Below, piece by piece: positions 16,604-25,500 of a DNA stretch of 64,000 nt. The position numbers and the translations under genes were made by a program. How positions within the stretch are numbered: the stretch's first letter is position 1; each line of letters opens with the position of its first letter. The DNA comes from Bacillota bacterium (GTDB lineage: Bacteria; Bacillota; Clostridia; Oscillospirales; Ruminococcaceae): the NCBI GenBank assembly GCA_023460035.1, contig JAEWRN010000009.1:12051-76050 (forward strand), written 5' to 3'. Under the pieces are notes generated by a model. That model was not told the origin of the DNA. It ran no database searches and saw only the letters and a list, made by a program, of their open reading frames with translations.

Positions 16604-18966
16604 TGAGACGCCTTGTTGCAGCCGAACTGCGCAAAGCATGGCACAGCCGCACCTTTTTGGTGGTGCTGGCGGGCCTGCTTGCCGCCAACCTGTTTTTGCT
16701 GTGGGTGGGCGCGGGGTCTGCCCAACAGCGCTGGGCGCCGCAGGCCTACCGCACGATGAACGGGGCGCTGGCGGGCAAAACCATGCAGCAAAAAACGGAT
16801 TTTGTGGCCGAAGAGCTGCGCCGCACCAAGGCGCTGAGCATTATAGACGGGGTGCTGCGCAGTGAGGCGTATAGCGGCGGGCACACCGACAAAACCCTGC
16901 GAGAGCAATACGCGGCCGAGTTTGCCGAGTTTTACGACACCTACAAGGCCGGTGGCTTTTTGGTGTATACCGACACCCTGTCGGATGAATACCGCTTTTT
17001 GGACAAAATCAACGCCGAGTGTACCGCCGTGGGCGGCTATGACGCCTTTTTAGATTCAGTCGGCGAAAAGGCGAACCAGCTTTCGGCAATCTCCATTTTT
17101 GCAGACAGTGAGGACGGGTACGACCTTGCCAACATCGACGCGACCGCAAAGGCCTACGAGGGGATGCGCGGCACGGTGATCGACTACATGCCCCAAAAGG
17201 GTATTTATACCGCGCTTGATTTTTCGCTCACCGACGTCATCAGCGTTTGCGCCATGCTGTTAATCGCGACGGTGCTGGTGCGCGGCGAGCGGGATAACGG
17301 CCTGCTGGTGCTGATCCGCACCACGCCTGCCGGCAGGCTGAAAACCGGCATTGCAAAGCTGCTGGCACTAGCCGCCAGCCTGCTGGTGGTACTGCTTTTG
17401 CTGTACGGGGTAAACCTTGCCTATTGCGAAGTGATGTATGGTCTGGGCGATTTGTCGCGCAGCATTCAATCGGTGCCGGCGCTGATGCGCAGCACGTTGA
17501 AACTGAATGTCGCCGGGTACCTTGGCCTGTTTTTGCTGACAAAATGGGGCGCTGCATTTGTGGCGGGCGTGTGGGTGATGCTGGCCATGCTGGCCGCCCG
17601 GCGGCCCTTTACCGGGTACCTTGGCGCGCTGGCACTGCTGGGGGCGAACCTGCTCATCCGCAGCATCATCCCCGCCACCAGCCGGCTGAATGTGCTCAAA
17701 TACGCAAACCTTGTCAGCCTGCTGCGCACCAACGAGCTGATTGGCGGGTACCGCAACCTGTACTGGTTTGGCCAGCCGGTGCCGCTGGTGCTGGTAGAGG
17801 GAGTGACAGCGGCAGTGGCATTTGCGGCGTTTGTGGCGGCCTTTTGTGTGCTGTTTGCCCGTGCGCAGCTGATGTCGGTACACCGGCTGGTGCTGCCGCA
17901 GCGCAGCAAAGCGAAGTTTCACGCTACCACGGTGTTTCGCACCGAGCTGTATAAGCTGCTCGTCATGAACGGGGCCATTGTGTTTTTAGTGTTGTTTGGC
18001 GCTTACGGCGTGTACACCGCACTGACGACCGAAAGCTATATCAATGCCGACGAAATTTATTACGCCTATTATATGAAGCAGGTCGAAGGGCCGATTACGC
18101 CCGCAAAAATAGAGTGGCTGAAAGAGGCGAACGAGGAGTTTCGCCCTATTTATGACCTGCAAAAGGCACTGGGCAACGGCAAACTGAGCAACGACGAGTA
18201 TACGGCGCTGATGCAGCAATATTACGGCTTGCAGCAAAAAATGAACGCGTTTCAAATTGTGGTCTCGCGCATGCAGTACCTCAGCGTGCACCCGCGCGCC
18301 CAGTTTGTATATGAAAGCGGGTATGCAAAGCTGTTTGACTTGCAGGATAAAAACGACACCAAAGACACGCTGGAGGCCGCCCTATTGTGCGCCGTGTGCT
18401 TTGCGGGCCTGTTTGCAATGGAAAAACAAACCGGCATGGCAAAGGTGGTGGGGGCAACGCCGCTGGGTCGGCAGGTAACCGTGCGGTCCAAACTGCGGGT
18501 GGCAACACTGGCAAGCGGCGCGCTCACGCTGTTTAGCGTGCTGCCGCGCTTTTGGGTAGTGCTGCGCGACTATGGCCTTGGGGCGTTTTTGGCCCCCAGT
18601 TACAGCATGACCCAGTACGACGGCATGATCGACATCCCGCTGTTTTTTATGCTGCTGCTGTTTGTGGGCGCGCGCTTTATTGCAATTCGCGCGCTGTGCG
18701 GCGGTGTGCTGGCACTTTCGCAAAAGCTGGGCAATTTGTTTAGCGCGCTGTTTGCAGGCAGCATTTTGGCGGGCCTGCCGCTGCTGCTCAGCCTGTCGGG
18801 CATGCAGGCGGCCAAGTGGGCCAGTGTGTACCCGGCATTTCACGCGGCGGCGCTGTTTACAAGCCAAAGCGGCGCGGTGGCCGTACTGCTTTGGCTGGTT
18901 GCGCTTTGCGGGGTAATTTGGCTGTGCGATGCGTATTTATACGACAATTTTGCCTTAGCACAGTAA
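16600..18966 (+). CDS. Large ABC-2 type permease with two fused halves
   Basis: A 788-residue membrane protein with two similar halves, each beginning with a helix preceded by an ELRK/TELYKL-type amphipathic start (residues 5-40 and about 445-480), a large extracellular loop and then a cluster of about five helices. This two-half design is seen in ABC-2 permeases of antimicrobial peptide or lipid transporters. The extracellular loops (residues about 50-205 and 470-590) are helical and charged. It is coupled to the ATPase gene and followed by a strong terminator. Role in exporting or resisting a peptide is inferred from the quorum-sensing context. Confidence 0.82.
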   Translation: MMRRLVAAELRKAWHSRTFLVVLAGLLAANLFLLWVGAGSAQQRWAPQAYRTMNGALAGKTMQQKTDFVAEELRRTKALSIIDGVLRSEAYSGGHTDKTLREQYAAEFAEFYDTYKAGGFLVYTDTLSDEYRFLDKINAECTAVGGYDAFLDSVGEKANQLSAISIFADSEDGYDLANIDATAKAYEGMRGTVIDYMPQKGIYTALDFSLTDVISVCAMLLIATVLVRGERDNGLLVLIRTTPAGRLKTGIAKLLALAASLLVVLLLLYGVNLAYCEVMYGLGDLSRSIQSVPALMRSTLKLNVAGYLGLFLLTKWGAAFVAGVWVMLAMLAARRPFTGYLGALALLGANLLIRSIIPATSRLNVLKYANLVSLLRTNELIGGYRNLYWFGQPVPLVLVEGVTAAVAFAAFVAAFCVLFARAQLMSVHRLVLPQRSKAKFHATTVFRTELYKLLVMNGAIVFLVLFGAYGVYTALTTESYINADEIYYAYYMKQVEGPITPAKIEWLKEANEEFRPIYDLQKALGNGKLSNDEYTALMQQYYGLQQKMNAFQIVVSRMQYLSVHPRAQFVYESGYAKLFDLQDKNDTKDTLEAALLCAVCFAGLFAMEKQTGMAKVVGATPLGRQVTVRSKLRVATLASGALTLFSVLPRFWVVLRDYGLGAFLAPSYSMTQYDGMIDIPLFFMLLLFVGARFIAIRALCGGVLALSQKLGNLFSALFAGSILAGLPLLLSLSGMQAAKWASVYPAFHAAALFTSQSGAVAVLLWLVALCGVIWLCDAYLYDNFALAQ

Positions 18967-18982
18967 AATAAGATTGAAAAAG

Positions 18983-19018
18983 CACTGGGTGGAAAGTGAC
19001 CCCCACCCAGTGTTTTTT
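18983..19018 (+). terminator. Rho-independent terminator
   Basis: CACTGGGTGG pairs with CCACCCAGTG and is followed by six T (19013-19018). It closes the ABC operon and the quorum-sensing island. Confidence 0.9.
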
Positions 19019-19024
19019 GCCGTT

Positions 19025-19732
19025 TTAGGGCTGCTGAAACTGCCAGCCGTCGTCGCCGTGGTAGATCATACGGTGGGTCATGCCGCCGTCGATGCAGATG
19101 TTTTCGCCGGTGATAAACCCGGCCTTGTCCGAGCAGAGGTATAGCGCCATATTCGCGATGTCCAGCGGGGTGCCCACCCGCCCGGCAAACTGCTGCGCGG
19201 CGTCCGGCCCGGTGTATACGGTGCCAGTTGTATCCACCCAGCCGGGGGAGATGGAGTTGACCCGCACCCGCCCGGCAAGGCTGGCCGCAAGGGCGTGGGT
19301 GAGTGCGGCAATGCCGCCCTTTGCGGCGGTGTAGCTTTCGGTGAAGGGCTGGCTCATGCGGTCGCGGCTGGACGAAATATTGACGATGCTGGCCCCCGGT
19401 GCAAAATAATCGAGAAAAAGCCGGGTCAAGTAATACGGCGCGCTGATGCCCACCCGCAGGGCGGCGTTGAATTCGTCCCACCCGCAGCGGTCAATGCCCA
19501 AAAAAGCGGGCGGCGCGTTGTTGATGAGAAAATCCACCCGGCCATACTGTGCAAGAACCTTTTGTGCGAACCGGCGCAGGGTTTCTTCGTCGCCAAGCTC
19601 ACCGGTAAAATAGGGGTTTTCGGTGCGGTCAATCACACACACCGCGGCCCCGGCCTTTGCAAATTCTTCGCAGATGCATTTGCCAATGCCGCCGGCCCCG
19701 CCGGTGACAACGGCCACTTTGCCCTCAAACAT
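19025..19732 (-). CDS. SDR family NAD(P)-dependent oxidoreductase
   Basis: A 235-residue classical short-chain dehydrogenase: TGGAGGIG near residues 10-17 (cofactor-binding glycine motif), NNA near 88-90, an active-site Ser in NISSSR, YTAAKGG with the catalytic Tyr and Lys, and PGWVDT after it. An acidic Asp in VIDRT after the second strand suggests NAD preference. The ATG at 19732 follows AAGGGGGG. The substrate cannot be told. It is the last of three minus-strand genes (Crp-like regulator, deaminase, SDR), each separated by about 95-255 bases. Confidence 0.88.
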   Translation of the reverse strand: MFEGKVAVVTGGAGGIGKCICEEFAKAGAAVCVIDRTENPYFTGELGDEETLRRFAQKVLAQYGRVDFLINNAPPAFLGIDRCGWDEFNAALRVGISAPYYLTRLFLDYFAPGASIVNISSSRDRMSQPFTESYTAAKGGIAALTHALAASLAGRVRVNSISPGWVDTTGTVYTGPDAAQQFAGRVGTPLDIANMALYLCSDKAGFITGENICIDGGMTHRMIYHGDDGWQFQQP

Positions 19733-19987
19733 TGTGTGCCCCCCTTTTTTGTGATACCAATCCGCTTTTTCACTATAGCTGTTTTACCACTGTTTGGCAA
19801 GCAGGCGCATGGGCACAAAATACAAAATGGCCGCCCATTGTATTGCGGGTAGCCGTTTTGTGGTCAAAGGGCAATGTACCAACAACCGAAGAACGGTTTG
19901 CAGTAGGGTCTACAGTTGCCAAACATCGAAAGTAGAAATCAAAAAAGCAGGATGCAGTTACACCGGCACTACAGCGGTGAGACCGCA

Positions 19988-21301
19988 TTAGGTCTGCTGC
20001 GGCAGCGTGCCCAAAATACGCAGCTTTGCGTCTACAATACGCTGTACCTTGTACCGCACCTTTTCCATGTCGATGGTCAAAAATTCCCCGTTTCGGTAAA
20101 GTACCCGCCCGTCCACCATGTTCAGCACCACATCGGCGCTTTGCCCGGCATACAGCAAATTGGCCAGCGGGTTGATAAGCGGCAGCATGGCGGGGCTGTC
20201 AAGGTTGTACACCACAATGTCGGCCCGGTTGCCGGGTGCAATGGCCCCGCAGTCGGTGCGGCCCTGTCCCAGCGCACCGGCCTTGCAGGCGGCCTCCATC
20301 AGCGCGGGGGCGGGCAAAAATTCGGCATCGTGCATTGCGCCCTTGTGCAGCAGCCCGGCAAGGGTCGTTTCTTCCAGCATGTTCAGGTTGTTGTTGCTGG
20401 CGGCGCCGTCGGTGCCAATGGCAACGCGCACCCCCGCTTGTTGTAGCGCGGCAAGCGGGGCAATGCCGCTGCCCAGCTTTAAATTGCTGGACGGGCAGTG
20501 TGCCACGGTTGCCCCGTGCTGTGCCAGCAGTTGCATATCCTGCGGCTCTACCCACACGCAGTGGGCGGCGGTGACCGGCTGCTCAAACACGCCCAGCGTC
20601 TCAAACCAGCGGGCAGCTGTCATGCCGCGGCGCTGCTTTGCCTCTTCGTGCTCGCGCTGTGTTTCGGAAAGGTGCAAATGCATGCGCAGCTTCTGTGCGC
20701 CGGCAAACTCTGCCGCTTCGCGCGCCAGCAGCGCGTCACAGGTGTATTCGGCGTGCAGTGCAACGTCGGCCCGCAACCGCCCTGCGGGCGCCGCCTTTGC
20801 AAATTCCAGCAGGCTAAGGGTGTCGTTGTAGGCGGGGGTATCGGCAAAATGGTGCTCGCCCGGCCCGCCGGAGACAGCCCCATAGCCGAGGTTTGCCTTG
20901 ATGCCGCTTTCCAGCACGGCTTCGGCGATATTGGGCATTAAAAAATACATGTCGGTAAATGACGCGGTACCGCTGGCCAGCATTTCGGCAATGCCAAGCA
21001 GCGCGCCCCAATAGGCGTCCTCGCCGCTCAGCAGCCCCTCAAACGGAAAAACCCGCTCGGCCAGCCAGCGCTGCAACGGCAGGTTTTCGCCATAGCCGCG
21101 CAGCAACGTCATGGGCACATGGCAGTGCGCGTTAAAAAAGCCCGGTGCGGCCAGCTTGCCCCGCCCGTCAAACACATCACCATGGTAGCCCTGTGGCACC
21201 TCTTGGGTGATGGCGGTGATTTTGTTCCCCTCTACCAAAATATTGGCGTGAGGCTGCACATGGTAGTGCTCGTCAATCAGCAAAATGTCGCGAAACAGCA
21301 T
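19988..21301 (-). CDS. Amidohydrolase of the adenosine-type deaminase group (MtaD-like)
   Basis: A 437-residue metal-dependent hydrolase. It shows HxH in NAHCHVPMTLLRG, the following GENLPLQRWL typical of 5-methylthioadenosine/S-adenosylhomocysteine deaminases, HLHLSETQ, AHCVWV and the metal Asp in GTDGAASNNNLNM. Such enzymes deaminate MTA, SAH or 5'-deoxyadenosine to the inosine form. The ATG at 21301 has GAGGTG five bases upstream; the 33-residue extension of the frame is non-family sequence. Spacing to the Crp-like gene upstream is 95 bases. Confidence 0.87.
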   Translation of the reverse strand: MLFRDILLIDEHYHVQPHANILVEGNKITAITQEVPQGYHGDVFDGRGKLAAPGFFNAHCHVPMTLLRGYGENLPLQRWLAERVFPFEGLLSGEDAYWGALLGIAEMLASGTASFTDMYFLMPNIAEAVLESGIKANLGYGAVSGGPGEHHFADTPAYNDTLSLLEFAKAAPAGRLRADVALHAEYTCDALLAREAAEFAGAQKLRMHLHLSETQREHEEAKQRRGMTAARWFETLGVFEQPVTAAHCVWVEPQDMQLLAQHGATVAHCPSSNLKLGSGIAPLAALQQAGVRVAIGTDGAASNNNLNMLEETTLAGLLHKGAMHDAEFLPAPALMEAACKAGALGQGRTDCGAIAPGNRADIVVYNLDSPAMLPLINPLANLLYAGQSADVVLNMVDGRVLYRNGEFLTIDMEKVRYKVQRIVDAKLRILGTLPQQT

Positions 21302-21396
21302 AAGGCACCTCGTTTCTGTTGTAATAGGTACAGCAAAGGGCGCGCCCCTGCGGGCCCGCCCCCTTGTTTTGCCCAAAGGGGTGAATGCCGTGGCGT

Positions 21397-22068
21397 TCAC
21401 TGCTCTTTCAGGCCAATGTCTCCTTTGCCCACCTGCTCCAGCCGGTCGGCGTCGGCGATGTGGTAGTCGCCCCGCTCGCCCTTGGTCAATATGCCGCTGT
21501 CACACATCATGCTCAGCACGCGAATCAAGTGCCGGTAGCTCGTTTCCATAATATCAGCGCACTGGGTAAGGTTATAGCGAAACACGCCGTTTTTTTCGGC
21601 GCTTAAAATAAAATTGGCAAGCCTTGTTTCCAGCGGGTCAAAATGCACGACGTTTTTGCGCACATGCAGCGCCAGCGTGCGCGCGGCAAACCGTAAAAAC
21701 TTGTTGTCGTTCAGCAATGCTTCGCGGTATTTTACCGCCGAAATCGCCACAAAGTCGCATTCGGTCAGGGTACGGATGTTGTTCATCGGCGCTTCGTCCC
21801 ACATTGTGGCGGCTTCGCCCAGCAGGCTGACATCATTAAAGTAGCACTCGCAGTGGATCTTGTTGTTTGTCGTGTAGACATAGGCCATACATTCGCCTTT
21901 GACCAGCACCCAGATATACTCGCACACCCGGCCTTCCAGCGCAAGCATTTCCCCCGCGTCATACCGCTGCAATACGGCAATCGAAGCGAGGTCAAGCGTA
22001 AAGTAGTTTTGCAGGTCGTAGGTGTCAATGTAATGGCGCAGCAGGCGCTTGTCGTCGATGTTTTGCAT
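21397..22068 (-). CDS. Crp/Fnr family transcriptional regulator
   Basis: A 223-residue regulator: N-terminal cyclic-nucleotide-binding-type beta barrel (about 30-145) and C-terminal winged helix (about 150-215) with MTSYRHLIRVL-like recognition helix (METSYRHLIRV). No four-cysteine Fnr cluster motif is present, so direct oxygen sensing by an Fe-S cluster is unlikely. It resembles YeiL-type members. ATG at 22068 follows AAAGGG. It is divergent from the peptide uptake operon, and repeated TTTACAAA motifs in between are likely its operator, making it the candidate regulator of that operon and of itself. Confidence 0.85.
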   Translation of the reverse strand: MQNIDDKRLLRHYIDTYDLQNYFTLDLASIAVLQRYDAGEMLALEGRVCEYIWVLVKGECMAYVYTTNNKIHCECYFNDVSLLGEAATMWDEAPMNNIRTLTECDFVAISAVKYREALLNDNKFLRFAARTLALHVRKNVVHFDPLETRLANFILSAEKNGVFRYNLTQCADIMETSYRHLIRVLSMMCDSGILTKGERGDYHIADADRLEQVGKGDIGLKEQ

Positions 22069-22160
22069 AGTGGTTCCCTTTGGCCCTTGATTTGCCTGTT
22101 CAGCAAAGCCTGTCATACCTGCACCCCACAGGCAGCATAGGTTTTGATATTTAATTTTGA

Positions 22161-22189
22161 ATTATACTGCCTTTGCCCAAGTTTGTAAA
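22161..22189 (-). promoter_or_regulatory. Promoter of the Crp/Fnr-like regulator
   Basis: On the minus strand TTTACA (22189-22184) and TATAAT (22166-22161) are separated by 17 bases. The -35 overlaps one of the recurring TTTACAAA motifs, consistent with self-regulation. Confidence 0.75.
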
Positions 22190-22261
22190 GCAAAAAGCGG
22201 CGCACAAAGAAAAATGACAAAAATAATACTATTTTGCCGGTTATTCGGGTACAAAAGGGCC

Positions 22262-22384
22262 TTTTTGTAAGATTTACAAAAAATAAGGCGCTTTGGGTGG
22301 GACAAACTTTGTGCAAATCTGATGTGACCTATGTCCTTTACAAAAATGGTAAAAAAACGGTATACTTTTGTAAACCCAATAAAA
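22262..22384. promoter_or_regulatory. Candidate Crp/Fnr-type operator array
   Basis: A perfect palindrome TTTTTGTAA-GAT-TTACAAAAA lies at 22262-22282. TTTACAAAAA at 22337-22346 and TTTTGTAAA at 22376-22384 form a second, wide inverted pair. All lie between the divergent regulator gene and the peptide operon. Confidence 0.5.
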
Positions 22385-22446
22385 ACAACAGTCACTAATA
22401 CAAAAACAGTGATTTTGATTGGTTTCGGCCAGATGTGGCTTTAGGC

Positions 22447-22483
22447 AAAGGCGCCTGTTTCGCACCGCAGAACAGGCGCCTTT
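22447..22483 (+). other. Hairpin in the leader of the peptide operon
   Basis: AAAGGCGCCTGTT and AACAGGCGCCTTT form a perfect 13-base stem with an 11-base loop, about 80 bases before the first ATPase gene. Only three T belong to the arm and no T run follows, so it may be an attenuator or mRNA-stabilising element rather than a simple terminator. Confidence 0.55.
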
Positions 22484-22561
22484 CACTAAATACATTACTT
22501 TATTATCTTGAAGTGATGAACTTATAAAGCGATACAGTGCAAAATTTAAGGGGGAAACGAA

Positions 22562-23548
22562 ATGCCAGCCATCGTTGAATTTAAAGAATACAGCATGGGG
22601 TTTCGGGACGACGACGGCAACGTCTTCAATCTGCTTGACAAGGTGTCCTTCAATGTCGAGCCGGGCCGTGCCCTTGGCATTGTGGGCGAGTCGGGCTGCG
22701 GCAAAAGCATGACCAGCCTGTCGATGATGCGCCTGCTGCCGGACGCGGCGGTGGTACAGGGCGGCGAGATTTTGTTTGAGGGCAAAAACCTGCTGCAGAT
22801 GAGTGAAGAAAAAATGGCCGGCATTCGCGGCAACCGCATTTCGATGATTTTTCAAGAGCCAATGACGGCTCTGAACCCGGTGCTGACGATTGGGTTTCAA
22901 ATTGGCGAAACCGTGCGGCTGCACCACCCTGAATTGACGGCAAAAGAGGTGCAGCAGCGGGTGGTGCAGGTGCTGGAGGCGGTGGGCATTTCAAACCCCG
23001 AAACGCGGCTTTCGCAGTACCCGCACGAGTTTTCGGGCGGCATGCGCCAGCGCGTGATGATTGCGATGGCGATGATTAACGAGCCCGCGTTGCTGGTGGC
23101 AGACGAGCCCACCACCGCGCTGGATGTGACGGTGCAGGCGCAGATATTAGACCTGATGCGCAACCTGAAAGGCGAGGGCGGCCTTATGGTCATTACCCAT
23201 AACCTTGGGGTGGTGGCCGAGATCTGTGAGGAGGTCGTTGTGATGTATGCCGGTCGCGCAGTAGAACGTGGTACTTTAGAGGCGGTGTTTGAACACCCGC
23301 TGCACCCTTACACGCAGGGGTTGATGGCCTCTATCCCCACCATTCGCAGCAGCAAAGAGCCGCTGTACACCATACCCGGCACGGTGCCCACCGTGTACGA
23401 CTTTGGGCCCGGCTGCCGGTTTGCAGACCGCTGTGCCCACTGTATGGCCCTCTGCCGCAGTGAGGCACCGCCCACAAAGCAGGTGGCAGGCGACCATCTG
23501 GTGCAGTGCTGGCTGGAATTCAAGGGGGAGGGATTGGCCGATGAGTGA
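22562..23548 (+). CDS. Oligopeptide/dipeptide ABC transporter ATPase (OppD/DppD type)
   Basis: A 328-residue ABC ATPase: Walker A GESGCGKS near residues 39-46, signature FSGGMRQR near 157-164, Walker B LLVADEPTTALD near 178 and the C-terminal oligopeptide/dipeptide extension with a cysteine-rich end (CRFADRCAHC...C) that can bind an Fe-S cluster or metal in this family. It powers uptake together with the next three genes and the binding protein at 28108. ATG at 22562 follows AAGGGGG. Its end overlaps the second ATPase gene by eight bases. Confidence 0.93.
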   Translation: MPAIVEFKEYSMGFRDDDGNVFNLLDKVSFNVEPGRALGIVGESGCGKSMTSLSMMRLLPDAAVVQGGEILFEGKNLLQMSEEKMAGIRGNRISMIFQEPMTALNPVLTIGFQIGETVRLHHPELTAKEVQQRVVQVLEAVGISNPETRLSQYPHEFSGGMRQRVMIAMAMINEPALLVADEPTTALDVTVQAQILDLMRNLKGEGGLMVITHNLGVVAEICEEVVVMYAGRAVERGTLEAVFEHPLHPYTQGLMASIPTIRSSKEPLYTIPGTVPTVYDFGPGCRFADRCAHCMALCRSEAPPTKQVAGDHLVQCWLEFKGEGLADE

Positions 23549-24536
23549 ACCAAACACACCGCTGTTGCAGGTGGACCACCTGAGCAAGTTTTTTGCGGTC
23601 AAGCGCACAAAATTGTTTGAGCCGCGCCGGCAGGTGCACGCGGTAGAGGATGTGTCGTTTACGCTGTACGAGGGCGAGACACTGGGCATCGTGGGCGAGT
23701 CGGGCAGCGGTAAATCCACCCTTGCGCGGGCCATACTGGCCCTCACGCCGGTCACCGGCGGCATCGTGCAGTACCGCGGGGAAACGATTACCGATTTTAA
23801 AAACTGCGACGCCGGCGCGTTGCGCAGCGAGATACAGATGATTTTTCAGGACCCGTACGCCTCGCTGAACCCCAAAATTAAAATCGGCGATGCCATTGCC
23901 GAGCCCATGCGCCGCTATGGCTACGCCAAAACAGCCAAAGAGGCCACCGAAAAAGTAAAAGAGCTGTTGCAGACGATTGGCCTGCAGCCGGAGGTGTACG
24001 ACCGGTACCCGCACGAATTTTCAGGCGGGCAGCGCCAGCGCATCGGCATTGCCCGGGCGCTTGCCACCCAGCCGCGGCTGCTGTTCTGCGACGAGTCTGT
24101 TTCGGCGTTAGATGTTTCGGTGCAGGCACAGATTTTAAATTTATTTAACGAGCTAAAGGCCCAGCGCAATTTGACCTATGTGTTTATTGGGCACGACCTT
24201 GCGGTGGTGCGCTACATCAGCGACCGTATTTTGGTGATGTACCTTGGCAAGGTAATGGAGATTGCCCCGTACGACGCGTTGTTTGGGCAGGACACCCACC
24301 CCTACACGCAGGCGCTGATTTCTGCGGTGCCCGAGCCGTCGGTGCACCACCAGCAAGAGCGCATTTTGCTGACCGGCGACATCCCAAGCCCGGTGGACCC
24401 GCCCAGCGGCTGCCGGTTTTGCCAGCGCTGCTTTAAGGCCGAGGCCCGTTGCTTTGAGGAGGAGCCGGGGTTTGTAGAGGTGGGCGACGGGCACTATGTG
24501 CGCTGCCATTTTGCAAAGGGGAGGTGTGAGGGTTGA
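23541..24536 (+). CDS. Oligopeptide/dipeptide ABC transporter ATPase (OppF/DppF type)
   Basis: A 331-residue ABC ATPase with Walker A GESGSGKS, signature FSGGQRQR and Walker B LLFCDESVSALD (the usual Pro after Glu is Ser, common in OppF/DppF). The C-terminus again holds CRFCQRC and a further Cys. The ATG at 23541 is used; the frame continues far upstream inside the OppD-like gene without a ribosome site. It overlaps its neighbours by eight and four bases, so all are translationally coupled. Confidence 0.93.
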   Translation: MSEPNTPLLQVDHLSKFFAVKRTKLFEPRRQVHAVEDVSFTLYEGETLGIVGESGSGKSTLARAILALTPVTGGIVQYRGETITDFKNCDAGALRSEIQMIFQDPYASLNPKIKIGDAIAEPMRRYGYAKTAKEATEKVKELLQTIGLQPEVYDRYPHEFSGGQRQRIGIARALATQPRLLFCDESVSALDVSVQAQILNLFNELKAQRNLTYVFIGHDLAVVRYISDRILVMYLGKVMEIAPYDALFGQDTHPYTQALISAVPEPSVHHQQERILLTGDIPSPVDPPSGCRFCQRCFKAEARCFEEEPGFVEVGDGHYVRCHFAKGRCEG

Positions 24537-25498
24537 GCCGATATCTGATCCGCCGCGTATTGCGCGGGCTGCTTACCATTTTTATTTCTGTCTCGCTGAC
24601 CTTTTTCATCGTGCGGGCCATGCCGTCCGACCCGGTGTCGCTGATGGTCAGCCCGCAGATGACCCCCGCCGCACAGCAGGCGATGATTGAATCGTACGGG
24701 CTGGACAAACCCTTGCTGGTGCAGTACGGCAAATTTTTGTCGCAGTTGTTTCAGGGCAACCTTGGCACCAGCTTCAGCAAGCATATCCCGGTGACACAAT
24801 ACTTGCTGGAGCGCCTGCCCTGGACGCTGATGCTGCTGGCCGCCGTGATGGTGCTGGTACTGGCCATCGGTATCCCGGTGGGCGTGCTGGCCGCCAGAAA
24901 GCGCGGCAAACTGGCCGACCGCATCATCAGCATGCTGGTGACGCTGGGCATTTCGGTGTTCATCCCGTTCATCTCATTTTTGCTGCTGTATGTGTTTGCC
25001 TTCCGGCTGAAAATACTGCCCACCGGCGGGGCCTACACCCCGCCGCGCGGGGAGGGGCTGGCCTACTGGCTGGATGTCGGCAAGCATTTGATCTTGCCCG
25101 CGATTGCGCTGACCATCACCAACCTTGCCAACGCCGTGATGTACACTCGCAACAGCATGATTGAGGTGTTGCACGAGGATTATATTCGAACCGCCTATTC
25201 AAAGGGCAACGACACAAAGCGGGTCATCCGGGTGCACGCACTCAAAAATGCCATGATCCCCACCGTTACTGTCATCGGCCTGCAGATCGGCACGATGGTG
25301 GGCGGCGCGGTGGTCACCGAGACGGTGTTTTCGTGGCCGGGGGTCGGCCGCCTGATTTACGACGCGGTGAACGCGCTGGATTACCCGGTGCTGCAAGGGG
25401 CATTTTTGCTGCTGGCGGTGGCGGTGGTCGTGATGAACTTTTTAACCGACCTCGCGGTCGCCTGGCTCGACCCGCGTATCCGGCTGGGGGGGAAGTAG
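24533..25498 (+). CDS. Peptide ABC transporter permease (OppB/DppB type)
   Basis: A 321-residue permease with an N-terminal helix, a periplasm-type loop containing DKPLLVQYGKFL, five further helices and the binding-protein-dependent transport loop (EDYIRTAYSKGND, with the conserved A-x3-G). The start is TTG at 24533, overlapping the stop of the preceding gene, with GGGGAGG upstream. It forms the channel with the next gene. Confidence 0.92.
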   Translation: MSRYLIRRVLRGLLTIFISVSLTFFIVRAMPSDPVSLMVSPQMTPAAQQAMIESYGLDKPLLVQYGKFLSQLFQGNLGTSFSKHIPVTQYLLERLPWTLMLLAAVMVLVLAIGIPVGVLAARKRGKLADRIISMLVTLGISVFIPFISFLLLYVFAFRLKILPTGGAYTPPRGEGLAYWLDVGKHLILPAIALTITNLANAVMYTRNSMIEVLHEDYIRTAYSKGNDTKRVIRVHALKNAMIPTVTVIGLQIGTMVGGAVVTETVFSWPGVGRLIYDAVNALDYPVLQGAFLLLAVAVVVMNFLTDLAVAWLDPRIRLGGK

Positions 25499-25500
25499 AG

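Noticed and set aside
21301..21400. 33-residue N-terminal extension of the deaminase
   Set aside because: Arg/Pro-rich non-family sequence; the ATG at 21301 has a good ribosome site and matches the family start.
22447..22483. Hairpin before the peptide operon as a simple terminator
   Set aside because: No T run follows either arm; kept as a leader hairpin of unknown role.
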